Part shown: positions 1-7,008 of the stretch, one piece after another | Layout: every line of letters begins with the position of its first letter | Position numbering within the stretch: position 1 is the stretch's first letter | Origin: Tistlia sp040905785 | GTDB lineage: Bacteria; Pseudomonadota; Alphaproteobacteria; Kiloniellales; DSM-21159 | Assembly (NCBI RefSeq): GCF_040905785.1 | Contig: NZ_JBBDQW010000045.1 | Location: 60,510-124,509 of the forward strand | DNA: 64,000 nucleotides | Direction: 5' to 3' | Made by a program: the position numbers and the translations under genes | The notes under the pieces: model-generated | Seen by the model: only the letters and a program-made list of their open reading frames with translations | Database searches by the model: none | What the model was told of the DNA's origin: nothing

Positions 1-121
1 GCGCCTGGCGGTTGCGCCGGTCGAGCGCGAGCAGCGCCTCGGCCTGGCCGGCCAGGCCCCGTCGCGCCAGGGCCCGGTCGAAGGCCTCCGGCTGCTCGCG
101 AATCCGCTTCAGATCGTGCAT
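1..121 (-). CDS. serS: Seryl-tRNA synthetase, N-terminal fragment (cut by window edge)
   Basis: Only the first 40 codons lie in the window, reading leftward from an ATG at 121. The translation begins MHDLKRIREQPEAFDRALAR and continues with the start of a charged helix. This is the typical opening of bacterial SerS, where the N-terminal antiparallel coiled coil recognises the long variable arm of tRNA-Ser. The catalytic domain lies outside the window. SerS charges tRNA-Ser with serine in the cytoplasm. It is separated by 163 bp from the mod genes, which lie upstream of it on the same strand. In many alphaproteobacteria serS sits near tatABC; here modCBA and the oxygenase/transposon region lie between them. 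Confidence 0.85.
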   Translation of the reverse strand, partial: MHDLKRIREQPEAFDRALARRGLAGQAEALLALDRRNRQA

Positions 122-284
122 GGCCGCTCGACTCGACACCTTGTTGGAATGATGGCCGCCTTATAGAGATCGTCGGGCCCATCGTCTATCGGTGCCCGGC
201 CCCGGCGGCCGCCAGCGTTCCCTTTTCGTCCAGCTTCCGCCGCTTTGGTTAACGACTGGTTACCGACGCCGACGGCCGCGCGAG

Positions 285-1418
285 TCAGCCGCCGGCCTCC
301 TGGGCCTCGGGCGTCGGCGCGACGGCGTGGATGCCTTCCGAGAGCAGGGACACCGTCGCCGCGACGCCCCTGGCGACGGCGTTGCGGCGGGCGACGTGCA
401 GCGGCACGGAAAAGTGGATCGGCAGGCGCGGATCGTGGTCCGGCCGCAGCGTCAGGTGCGCCGTCTGCCCGATCACCAGCAGGGTGTCGACGATCCCCGG
501 GATCGGGTTCTCGTGCTCGCCCCGGGACGGGCGGTCGCGGCGATGCAGCACGACGAAGCCGTCGGGTACGACCCAGGTGACCGGCCGCCCGGGCGCGCCC
601 TCGAGGCCGCCCGCGGTCTCCAGGACGAGACCGGCCCAGTCCAAGGTGGCCTTCCCGTCGGCCTGGCGGGGGGCCGCGAGCCGCCCCTCGAAGAGGTTGC
701 GCAGGCCGACCAGGCGCGCGACCCCGGCCGAGACCGGCCGTGTCGTCACCTCCTCCGGCGTGCCGGTCTGCAGCGTGCGCCCGCGATGCAGCACGGTCAT
801 GCGGTCGGCCAGCATCGCCGCCTCCTCGAGGTCGTGGGTGACCAGCACGACCGGCATCTCGAGGCCGCGCCTGAGCTCGGCGATCTCGCGGTAGAGCCGC
901 TGGCGGGTCGCCTTGTCGACCGCCGAGAAGGGCTCGTCGAGCAGCAGCACCTTGGGCTCGCGCGCCAGCGCCCGGGCGACGGCGACGCGCTGCTGCTGGC
1001 CGCCGGACAGCTCGGCCGGCCGGCGGTCCTCGAGGCCGGCCAGGTGGACCAGCTCGAGCAGGCCGCGCGCGCGCGCCTCCCGCTCCGGCGCCGGCCGCTG
1101 GCCCATGGCGATCACGAGGTTGCCGAGCGCGCTCATGTGCGGAAAGAGGGCGTAGCTCTGGAACACCATGCCGACGGCCCGGCGGTGCGGCGGCACGAAG
1201 ATTCCCTCGCCCGCCGAAAACCAGCAGGCGCCGCCGACCCGGATGCTCCCGCCCCTGGGGCGGTAGGTGCCGGCGATCGAGCGCAGGATCGTCGACTTGC
1301 CGCTCCCCGAGGGGCCGACCAGCGCCAGCACCTCCCCGGGCGCGCAGGAGAAGGCGGCAGCCAGCGGAATCGGGCCGGCCTGCTCGAGCTCGACCTCCAG
1401 GCCCGCCACCGCGCTCAC
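285..1418 (-). CDS. modC: Molybdate ABC transporter ATP-binding protein ModC
   Basis: A 377-residue ABC ATPase. The Walker A motif GPSGSGKS is at residues 35-42, the Q-loop Gln near 87, the signature LSGGQQQ at 137-143, Walker B VLLLDEP at 157-163 and the switch His near 195. The remaining ~130 residues fit the C-terminal regulatory (TOBE/MOP-like) region seen in ModC. It would power uptake of molybdate, the metal source for molybdopterin cofactor. Its start overlaps the end of modB by 4 bp, and modA lies upstream, so the three form one operon in the order modA-modB-modC. The substrate assignment rests on the neighbouring ModA/ModB and on the ModE-like operator; the ATPase alone would not settle it. 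Confidence 0.88.
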   Translation of the reverse strand: MSAVAGLEVELEQAGPIPLAAAFSCAPGEVLALVGPSGSGKSTILRSIAGTYRPRGGSIRVGGACWFSAGEGIFVPPHRRAVGMVFQSYALFPHMSALGNLVIAMGQRPAPEREARARGLLELVHLAGLEDRRPAELSGGQQQRVAVARALAREPKVLLLDEPFSAVDKATRQRLYREIAELRRGLEMPVVLVTHDLEEAAMLADRMTVLHRGRTLQTGTPEEVTTRPVSAGVARLVGLRNLFEGRLAAPRQADGKATLDWAGLVLETAGGLEGAPGRPVTWVVPDGFVVLHRRDRPSRGEHENPIPGIVDTLLVIGQTAHLTLRPDHDPRLPIHFSVPLHVARRNAVARGVAATVSLLSEGIHAVAPTPEAQEAGG

Positions 1419-2083
1419 CCGAGCCGCCGGCCGAGGCGGCGCGAGAAGGCGTAGGTCAGGGCGATGGTGGTCAGGGAGATGACCAGCAGCAGGGCGGACA
1501 TCCGGCCCGCGCCGGCGTCGTCGAAGGCCTGCACGCGGTCGTAGATGGCGATCGCGACGGTCCGGGTCTCGCCGGGGATCGAGCCGCCGACCATCAGCAC
1601 GATGCCGAACTCGCCGAGGGTATGGGCGAAGGACAGCACCATCGCCGTCAGCACGCCCGGCCAGGCGAGCGGCAGCTCGACCTTCAGCAGCGCGCGCCAG
1701 GGCGACAGCCCGCAGCAGGCCGCCGCCGCACGCACCTCGGCCGGGATCGCCTCGAAGCCGCGCTGCATCGGCTGGATCGCGAAGGGCAGGTTGAAGACGA
1801 TCGAGGCGAGCAGCAGCCCCTCGAAGGTGAAGACCAGCTGGCCGCCGACGGCGGCCTCCCAGAAGCGCCCGATCGGCGAGGCCGCGCCGAAGGCGACGAG
1901 CAGGTAGTAGCCGAAGACCGTCGGCGGCAGCACCAGCGGCAGGGCGACCAGCGCCTCGGCGAAGCCCTTGCCCGCGAAGTCCCGGTAGGCCAGCCAGCGC
2001 CCGGCCGCGATGCCGATCGGCAGCAGGATCAGCACCGTCAGGCCGGCCAGGCGAAGCGACAGCCAGAGCGCGGTCCAGTCCAC
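1415..2083 (-). CDS. modB: Molybdate ABC transporter permease ModB
   Basis: A 222-residue inner-membrane protein with about five hydrophobic segments. A typical ABC permease EAA loop lies at about residues 116-142 (EVRAAAACCGLSPWR, then LPLAWPG). The length matches single-domain ModB. It would form the homodimeric channel that receives molybdate from ModA and couples to ModC. Its stop overlaps the modC start (ATGA), and 22 bp separate it from the end of modA, which fits cotranscription. The motif APTVFG-like stretch (PPTVFGYYLL, near residue 53) is common in ModB/CysT-type permeases. Confidence 0.88.
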   Translation of the reverse strand: MDWTALWLSLRLAGLTVLILLPIGIAAGRWLAYRDFAGKGFAEALVALPLVLPPTVFGYYLLVAFGAASPIGRFWEAAVGGQLVFTFEGLLLASIVFNLPFAIQPMQRGFEAIPAEVRAAAACCGLSPWRALLKVELPLAWPGVLTAMVLSFAHTLGEFGIVLMVGGSIPGETRTVAIAIYDRVQAFDDAGAGRMSALLLVISLTTIALTYAFSRRLGRRLG

Positions 2084-2105
2084 CCCGTCCCCTCCTTCCC
2101 GCCGC

Positions 2106-2918
2106 TCAGCGCGTCCCCTCGGGCAGGACGAAGCCGTTCCTGCCGAGGGTGGCCTGCGCCGCCGGGGTCGACAGGTAGTCGTGGAAGCGCCCGGCGACGG
2201 CCCCGGCCTCCTTCAGCAGCACCATCCTCTGCCGCAGCGGCGAGTGCCATTCGGCCGGGACCAGGGCGCTCTCGCCGCGCGCGGCGATGCGCGGCGCCAG
2301 CGCCAGGGAATGGGCCACCAGGCCGCCCTGGGCGTTGCCCGAGACCGCGAACTGCGCGGCCTGGGCGACGTTCTCGCCGAGCACCAGGCGCGGCCGGATC
2401 GCCTGCCACAGCCCGGCGTGCCGCAGCGCCTCCTCCGCCCGCCGGCCGTAGGGCGCGTGCTCGGGATTGGCGATGGCGAAGCGGGTCACGCGGCCGTCCC
2501 GCAGGGCCGCCGCCAGGTCGGCGAGCGAGCCGTCGGCCTCGAGCGGCGAGCCGGCGGGCACGAGCAGCGCCAGGCGGCCGAGGGCGTAGAGCCTGCCCTC
2601 GCCGCGCGTGAAGCCGTCGCGCGCCAGGCCCAGCACGTAATCCTCGTCGGCCGAGAGGTAGAGCTGGTAGGGCGCGCCCTGCCGGATCTGGCGAGCGATG
2701 TTGCCGGAGGAGCCGAAGGTGAGCTCCACGGCCGCCCCCGTCTCCGCCTCGAAGGCGGCGGCCAGCTCGGGCAGGACGAACTGCAGGTCGGAGGCCGCGG
2801 CGACCAGCGGCCGCCCGCCCTCCGCCGCAGCCGGCCGCGGCAGGCCGAGCAGGCCTGCGCCTGCGAGGCCCGCGCCCGAGAGGAGGGCGAGAAGACGGCG
2901 GCGCTGCAGGCTCGGCAC
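2106..2918 (-). CDS. modA: Molybdate-binding periplasmic protein ModA
   Basis: A 270-residue solute-binding protein starting at GTG 2918, with the purine-rich ribosome site GAGGGGGAG about 10 bases upstream. The N-terminus (QRRRLLALLSGAGLAGAGLL) is an Arg-rich signal peptide ending near AAA at residue 32. The RRxLL pattern is Tat-like but not a full twin-arginine consensus. The mature part has the ModA features AASDL near its start, TFGSSGNIARQI in the first lobe and the C-terminal ALVP segment. It captures molybdate (possibly tungstate) in the periplasm for ModBC. It heads the modABC operon, and a ModE-like inverted repeat lies immediately upstream. Confidence 0.88.
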   Translation of the reverse strand: MPSLQRRRLLALLSGAGLAGAGLLGLPRPAAAEGGRPLVAAASDLQFVLPELAAAFEAETGAAVELTFGSSGNIARQIRQGAPYQLYLSADEDYVLGLARDGFTRGEGRLYALGRLALLVPAGSPLEADGSLADLAAALRDGRVTRFAIANPEHAPYGRRAEEALRHAGLWQAIRPRLVLGENVAQAAQFAVSGNAQGGLVAHSLALAPRIAARGESALVPAEWHSPLRQRMVLLKEAGAVAGRFHDYLSTPAAQATLGRNGFVLPEGTR

Positions 2919-2936
2919 GGGTCGGCGGCTCCCCCT

Positions 2937-2960
2937 CGATATATCCCGCGGAATATAACG
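2937..2960. promoter_or_regulatory. Putative ModE (Mo-box) operator upstream of modA
   Basis: A 24-bp imperfect palindrome sits 18 bp upstream of the modA GTG. One half is CGATATAT (2937-2944) and the other ATATAACG (2953-2960), with 8 bases between. The halves match at 7 of 8 positions and stand out as an AT-rich island in ~70% GC DNA. ModE sites are known to be paired TATA-rich half-sites of this form (TATATAACG-like arms), so molybdate-dependent repression of modABC is likely. The left arm abuts the modA Shine-Dalgarno sequence. No modE gene is in the window. Confidence 0.65.
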
Positions 2961-3174
2961 GGCGCCGGCAAGCGCCTCAATCGCTATTCCCGGCCGCTAT
3001 TCCCGGCCGCAATTCCCGGCCTCGCCCGGCGCTACCGAGTCGCGCAGGGCCGTGCCAGCATCGCTGCCGCACAAGATCCGGAGGGACGCGGCCACGCCCC
3101 AGGTGGCAGACCGGACCCGAGTGGCCGGGCGCCGGAGCCGGACCGGCGGGACGAGGGAGACGAGGGAGACGAGG

Positions 3175-3894
3175 ATGCGACAGGAATCGACGGCGGCGGC
3201 GCGGGTTGCGGCCCTGGACTGGGCCGGGCTCGCGGCCGGGCTCGACGCCCAGGGCTTCGGCCTGACCGGCCCGCTGCTGACGCCCGGCGAGTGCCGGCAG
3301 CTGGCCGCGCTCTACGAGCGGCCGGCGGGTTTCCGCAAGACCGTCGTGATGGCGCGCCACGGCTACGGCCAGGGCGAGTACCGCTACTTCGACGCCCCCC
3401 TGCCCGGCCTCGTCGAGGCGCTGAGGAGCGCGCTCTACGAGCGCCTGGCGCCGATCGCCGAAGCCTGGCGGCGGCGCCTGGGCCTGGGGCCATCCTTCCC
3501 GGCGCGCCACGCCGACTACCTGGCGCGCTGCCACGCGGCCGGCCAGACGCGCCCGACGCCGCTTCTGCTGCGCTACGGCCCCGGCGACTACAACTGCCTG
3601 CACCGGGACCTCTACGGCGAGCTGGTCTTTCCCCTGCAGGCGACGCTCCTGCTGTCGCCTGAGAGCGACTTCGAGGGCGGCGAGTTCCTGCTGGTCGAGC
3701 AGCGCCCGCGTCGCCAGTCCATCGGCCGCGTGGCGCCCCTGCGCCAGGGCGAGGCCGTGCTCTTCCCGGTCGCCGAGCGCCCGGTCGAGGGCACGCGCGG
3801 CGCCTATCGCGCCCAGCTGCGCCACGGCGTCAGCCCGCTGCGCCGGGGCCACCGCATGACCCTGGGCCTGATCTTCCACGACGCGCGGTCGTAG
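3175..3894 (+). CDS. 2OG-Fe(II) oxygenase, Oxygenase-NA (PF09859-type) family
   Basis: A 239-residue protein. The ATG at 3175, preceded by GGGAGACGAGG, is preferred to the upstream in-frame ATG at 3052, whose extra 41 residues are low-complexity Arg/Thr-rich sequence. The dioxygenase facial triad is visible as H143-R-D145 in CLHRDLYGELVFPLQ and the distal His217 in LRHGV; R227 in GHRMTLGLIFHDA is a candidate 2-oxoglutarate ligand. The motifs GGEFLLVEQRPRRQS and GTRGAYRAQLRHGVS match what I remember of the Oxygenase-NA family, which is proposed to act on nucleic acids and is often found near Ada/AlkB repair genes. No such partner is present here, so the substrate is unproven. Confidence 0.75.
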   Translation: MRQESTAAARVAALDWAGLAAGLDAQGFGLTGPLLTPGECRQLAALYERPAGFRKTVVMARHGYGQGEYRYFDAPLPGLVEALRSALYERLAPIAEAWRRRLGLGPSFPARHADYLARCHAAGQTRPTPLLLRYGPGDYNCLHRDLYGELVFPLQATLLLSPESDFEGGEFLLVEQRPRRQSIGRVAPLRQGEAVLFPVAERPVEGTRGAYRAQLRHGVSPLRRGHRMTLGLIFHDARS

Positions 3895-3936
3895 CGGCGG
3901 CGGGGGCTCCGCGGGTGCCGGTGCCCGCCCCTCACC

Positions 3937-3960
3937 CGAAACCCGCGAGGGCGGGTTTCG
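3937..3960 (+). terminator. Terminator hairpin after the oxygenase gene; target of the transposon
   Basis: A perfect 10-bp stem: CGAAACCCGC (3937-3946), loop GAGG, GCGGGTTTCG (3951-3960), 42 bp after the oxygenase stop. The 3' arm is exactly the 10-bp sequence that recurs at the other border of the transposon (8733-8742). The element therefore appears to have inserted at or just after this hairpin, and any original T-rich tail has been displaced. Confidence 0.65.
3951..3960 (+). repeat. Left copy of 10-bp direct repeat flanking the transposon
   Basis: GCGGGTTTCG occurs here and again at 8733-8742 in the same orientation, immediately outside the element. One base (C3961) separates this copy from the terminal inverted repeat. 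It also forms the 3' arm of the terminator hairpin at 3937-3960. Confidence 0.65.
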
Positions 3961-3961
3961 C

Positions 3962-3983
3962 GGTATTATGTAGCAAGCACACC
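3962..3983 (+). repeat. Left terminal inverted repeat of the IS1595 element
   Basis: 22 bp starting GGTATTATGTAG and ending AAGCACACC, identical to the reverse complement of 8711-8732. Identity runs three bases further outward (CGC), but those bases may belong to the target duplication. Sequence inside the repeat diverges after a shared AGCC stretch. Confidence 0.85.
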
Positions 3984-4028
3984 TAGCCGCCTATCGGCCG
4001 AAAGCCGCAGAAACGCTAGGCTTGGGGG

Positions 4029-4461
4029 ATGGGAGAGCCGCACGTCATCTCCGCGCTGATGGACAAGCGCGCCCGCATCCTCGGGGACATTGAGCAGGCC
4101 AAGGACAGGCTTGCGGACCTGCAGGACCAGCTCGGCCACATAGACGGCACGCTGCGGCTGGTCGGCACTACGGCCAGCGCGGAACAGAGACCCATCCGCA
4201 CCCGGCCCGCGCACGTTCCAGCGCGGCGAGCTGACGCGGCTGCTGTTCACGCTGCTACGCGAGGGTGGCCCCCAGACGGCGCCGCAGCTTCGCAATGCCG
4301 TCATGGATCGGAAGGGCATGGCACCCGAAGCGCGCTTCGACATTCACCGGAGGGTCTGTAAGGCGCTGGACCGGCAGGCCGCGGGGGGCGCGGTACGGCG
4401 TGTTCGGGCGGAAGGTGGCGGGGTGGTGTGGGAAGTGATGGCTGGCCCTCAGAGCTGCTAA
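4029..4461 (+). pseudogene. Frameshifted hypothetical gene (coiled-coil N-terminus, likely helical C-terminus)
   Basis: The first frame from ATG 4029 encodes a charged helical segment (ISALMDKRARILGDIEQAKD, then LADLQDQLGHIDGTLRLVG). After about 4180-4212 the coding signal moves to another frame, which reads FQRGELTRLLFTLLREGGPQ, later RRVCKALDRQAAGG, and ends at TAA 4461. The two halves make sense as one protein of about 140 residues of a kind I recall as a hypothetical alphaproteobacterial family with an N-terminal coiled coil. A one-base insertion (or two-base loss) must lie between them. It could be genuine decay of a passenger gene or a sequencing error. No function is assigned. It lies just inside the left end of the transposon. 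Confidence 0.6.
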
Positions 4462-4466
4462 CCCTC

Positions 4467-5651
4467 TCAGTTTCCGAAATCAGGCATTACTCGCCGCATG
4501 TATTGGTCAAAGAGGGGGACAGTGAATGCGGTATCGCCATGCGCGGGCGAATAGATCATTCCCTTCCGGATCAAAGCATTTCGCGTAGGCGCAGCAGAGG
4601 TAACTCTCACCCCCAGCGCCTCGGCTATGTCACCAGACCGGTGAGTGCCTTCTCCGAGTTCTGCCAAGGCTCGCATATATTTTTTCTCTGAAGGTCGGCA
4701 TCTATCAAACCTAACCTTAAAGAAACTCCTGTCCAATTCTTCGACCGCTAAAATGGTGGCGCGCTCCACAGTATCGGAATCGATAACTTCTGATTCAGAA
4801 GCATTCCAGGATTCATATGCCCACTGCTGGAGGAAGTATGGATACCGTTGGGTGTAATATAGTATTCTTTCTATTGCATCTCTGCGAAAAGAGACCCCCT
4901 CGTCCTTAGCTGGGTTTGCAATCGCGTCAACAGCGTCTTTCTCGTCGAGTGCACCAATTTCCGGGAACCGGAACAGCCTCTCGGCGTACGATTTTGAATT
5001 CCCTGCGAGACCATGTATCTGAGGGAGGCCGGCGCCGATAAGAAGCAATGGCAGTGATTTCTGGTTTATTCTGTGTATAGACATAATGAGGGCGCTAAAT
5101 TCTTCTGGCGATAAATATTGCAATTCATCAACAAATATGGAAACTGGTTTACCGGCGGCTTGGGCGGCCTCTGCAACAATAGAAATTAGCTCTGGCAGAT
5201 CGGCTTCAATACTGCCGCTGTCCGCCACGCCGGATTCCGGATCGACACTAAGGCCGATATCGATTTCTCCAATCTTGACATTGAGTCCTCCCAAGAAACT
5301 TCTTAAGACACGGAAGCCACGACGAGCTTTATCTTTTGCATCTTCAATCGTGCTTAGAGAATATAGTATGGACCGAAGTCCGGGAACCATAAGCTCCGGG
5401 AGCGTCTTTCCTTCATGCGCCTCAATGAAGATCGACTTAAAGCCCAATTCGTCTGCGGAATTGTTTAGCTTATTAAGGAGAACGGTCTTGCCGACACCCC
5501 GGAGGCCAACAAGCACAAGACTTTGGGTCGGTTTGCGCGCTGCGATTCGCTGCAAAGCGACCGTGCCCGTGTTCAGTTCATCAGAGCGGCCAGCAAGTTC
5601 TGGTGGCGGTGTCCCAGCCCCAGGCGCGTACGGATTTCGAATCGGGTCCAT
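4467..5651 (-). CDS. AAA ATPase (AAA_16/ORC-Cdc6-like) with C-terminal winged-helix region; transposon passenger
   Basis: A 394-residue P-loop ATPase. Walker A GLRGVGKT is at residues 49-56, Walker B SIFVDELQYL places D175-E176, and a sensor-1-like LLLIGAGLP is near 202-210. YPYFLQQWAY near 270 and a basic C-terminal region (about 318-392) ending in FTVPLFDQYMRR look like the winged-helix end of AAA_16 or archaeal-type ATPases. Such proteins are molecular switches or DNA-handling ATPases; the substrate is unknown. The gene is clearly lower in GC than the chromosome and is convergent with the frameshifted gene, 5 bp away. It is not part of known IS1595 transposition chemistry, so it is probably cargo or an accessory factor. 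Confidence 0.75.
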   Translation of the reverse strand: MDPIRNPYAPGAGTPPPELAGRSDELNTGTVALQRIAARKPTQSLVLVGLRGVGKTVLLNKLNNSADELGFKSIFIEAHEGKTLPELMVPGLRSILYSLSTIEDAKDKARRGFRVLRSFLGGLNVKIGEIDIGLSVDPESGVADSGSIEADLPELISIVAEAAQAAGKPVSIFVDELQYLSPEEFSALIMSIHRINQKSLPLLLIGAGLPQIHGLAGNSKSYAERLFRFPEIGALDEKDAVDAIANPAKDEGVSFRRDAIERILYYTQRYPYFLQQWAYESWNASESEVIDSDTVERATILAVEELDRSFFKVRFDRCRPSEKKYMRALAELGEGTHRSGDIAEALGVRVTSAAPTRNALIRKGMIYSPAHGDTAFTVPLFDQYMRRVMPDFGN

Positions 5652-5653
5652 AT

Positions 5654-5701
5654 CGAAGTTACCTAGTTATAGCTAAGATAGGGTATAATTCGATAACTTC
5701 G
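5654..5701. promoter_or_regulatory. Inverted repeat flanking the promoter region of the AAA ATPase
   Basis: CGAAGTTA (5654-5661) and TAACTTCG (5694-5701) are perfect 8-bp inverted arms enclosing a 32-bp AT-rich stretch directly upstream of the ATPase start (5651). On the minus strand the enclosed DNA contains TATAAC and other AT-rich hexamers that could serve as a -10. The arrangement would suit an operator or autoregulatory site. Function is inferred from position only. Confidence 0.4.
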
Positions 5702-5780
5702 CTATGCAGTCAACCCCGGCTTTCCCGCTGCCAGTACCCCTTCCACTGCCGGGACACCGGAGCCGACGCCGCAGCGGCGA

Positions 5781-6623
5781 TCAGTAGAGCGCCCCGTTGG
5801 CCTTACGGCGGCTGTCCTCGCGCCATGCCATCCCGCCAGCGTAGAAGCCGAGGTAGCGGCCGGAGACGTGGTGGTGCTGGCCAATCTCGGCGCGACGCAG
5901 GCGGGAGAAGTAGCTTTCGGCCTGATTGGTGCAGGCGCCTTCGTCGTAGAAGCTGACGCTGTGGTTGACGCGGCGCATCTCGTAGCGGGTGTGCAGCTCG
6001 TCCCAACCGGAGCCTTCGTCAGCGTGGATCGTGCTGCCGGGCTCGACGCGGGCCAGGATCGTCGGGAGGGACTGGCCCTCGCTGTTGAAGACGAACGGCA
6101 GCGTGCGCCCGCCGCGCTCGCGCATGACGACCACGACGCGGCGCTTGCCGGTCTGGTTGGCCTTGAAGCGGAGATCCTTGCGGTCGGCCTTCCGGTTCTC
6201 CGGCTTGGCGTAGCCGCCGAAGTACGCGCCATCGACTTCCACGGTGCCGCTCAGGGTCATCGTCTCGTTCTCGGCAGCCATCGCCTCGCGCAGCTTGTGG
6301 GCCAGCACGTAAGCCGTCTTGTACTGCACATCGAGATCGCGGCCGAGCTGGAGCGCCGACATGCCCTTGGCGGCGTTCACAAAGATCGCGATGGCCAGCA
6401 GGTAGTCGCGCACCGGCAGCTTGCGGCTGGCGAAGATCGTCCCGCTGGTGACACTGAACTGATGCCCACAAGCCTTGCACTTGAAGATCGGGCGCGCGGC
6501 GTACTCGTAGATGGCCAGGCAGCCGCAGCGGGGGCAAACCGGGTCGCCGTCGCTGGTGGCCCAGCGGATCGCGCGGAAGGTGGCCCGAGCCTCTTCCTCG
6601 GTCATGCGCGCGACCTGGACCAC
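5781..6623 (-). CDS. IS1595-family (ISNwi1/ISSod11-like) transposase; 5' end frameshifted
   Basis: 280 residues are readable from GTG 6623. An N-terminal zinc ribbon has Cys30/Cys33 and Cys49/Cys52 (CPRCGC, FKCKACG), followed by a helix-turn-helix near 86-115. The DDE-type nuclease core has D131 in VEVDGAYFGG and D202 in IHADEGSGWDEL, and the third acidic region CTNQAESYFSRLRR is near 231-243. Full-length relatives start earlier with a sequence like MAQHFLLSAKAR. That segment is present here in another frame (ATG 6669, with GGAG ten bases upstream), joined by a one-base expansion in CCCGGG at about 6633-6638. The protein may therefore be inactive, or be made from the internal GTG/ATG start. 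Confidence 0.82.
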   Translation of the reverse strand: MVQVARMTEEEARATFRAIRWATSDGDPVCPRCGCLAIYEYAARPIFKCKACGHQFSVTSGTIFASRKLPVRDYLLAIAIFVNAAKGMSALQLGRDLDVQYKTAYVLAHKLREAMAAENETMTLSGTVEVDGAYFGGYAKPENRKADRKDLRFKANQTGKRRVVVVMRERGGRTLPFVFNSEGQSLPTILARVEPGSTIHADEGSGWDELHTRYEMRRVNHSVSFYDEGACTNQAESYFSRLRRAEIGQHHHVSGRYLGFYAGGMAWREDSRRKANGALY

Positions 6624-6698
6624 GCTGAGGGTCCCGGGCTTTCGCTGAGAGAAGGAAGTGTTGGGCCATTTGTCATCATCTCCAGTGCGTCTGCATCA

Positions 6699-6749
6699 GA
6701 GATAGTGACACTGCGTCACCTTGTCAAGTGCGATAGCACGCTATATGAT
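6699..6749. promoter_or_regulatory. Overlapping divergent promoters of the transposase and the DUF6471-like gene
   Basis: Rightward: -35 TTGTCA (6721-6726), 17-bp spacer, -10 TATGAT (6744-6749), close to the sigma-70 consensus. Leftward: -35 TTGACA (complement of 6722-6727), 17-bp spacer, weak -10 TATCTC (complement of 6699-6704). Both -35 hexamers come from the same 9-bp near-palindrome CTTGTCAAG, so polymerase bound for one gene should exclude the other. The leftward promoter has the better -35 and the poorer -10. Confidence 0.6.
6705..6719. promoter_or_regulatory. Candidate operator in the transposase promoter spacer
   Basis: GTGAC (6705-6709) and GTCAC (6715-6719) are perfect inverted arms with 5 bases between. 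They fill almost the entire spacer between the leftward -35 and -10. A protein bound here would block transposase transcription. The divergent 76-residue protein is an obvious but untested candidate. Confidence 0.4.
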
Positions 6750-6777
6750 GACAACGATCATCATAGGAGCGTCGGAC

Positions 6778-7008
6778 ATGCCAGAGCGGACGGATTGGGA
6801 AGCCAAGGCGCGCGGGATCGTGCGCGGCGAGATGGCCCGGCAGGGCGTCACCTACGCGCAGCTAGTCGAGAGGCTGGCGGCAATCGGGGTGCAGGAGGAT
6901 GGAAGGAACCTTCGGAACAAGATAAGCCGGGGCAAGTTCACGGCTGCCTTTCTGCTCCAGTGCTTAGAAGGGCTGGGATGCCGATCTCTTACGATTAGCG
7001 GCGGCTGA
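6778..7008 (+). CDS. Small DUF6471-like protein, possible regulator of transposition
   Basis: A 76-residue protein from ATG 6778, with AGGAG 8 bases upstream; the longer in-frame start at 6721 lies in the promoter and is rejected. The core reads WEAKARGIVRGEMARQGVTY, then LVERLAAIGV, LRNKISRGKFTAAF and LLQCLEGLGC. I recognise this as the DUF6471 pattern, which looks like a compact helix-turn-helix fold (helices near 8-20, 24-36, 44-52 and 54-64). No biochemical role is known to me. It is transcribed divergently from the transposase with overlapping promoters and an inverted repeat between them, which suggests control of transposase expression. Its last 45 bp overlap the convergent gene at 6964-7599. 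Confidence 0.7.
   Translation: MPERTDWEAKARGIVRGEMARQGVTYAQLVERLAAIGVQEDGRNLRNKISRGKFTAAFLLQCLEGLGCRSLTISGG

Noticed and set aside
3052..3174. Longer N-terminus for the oxygenase
   Set aside because: The extra 41 residues are low-complexity, outside the family's usual length, and the ATG at 3175 has the better ribosome site.
5654..5701. loxP-like arms (CGAAGTTA ... ATAACTTCG)
   Set aside because: The arms are in the opposite order to loxP, the spacing is 32 bp instead of 8, and no Cre-type recombinase is near. Treated as a promoter inverted repeat.
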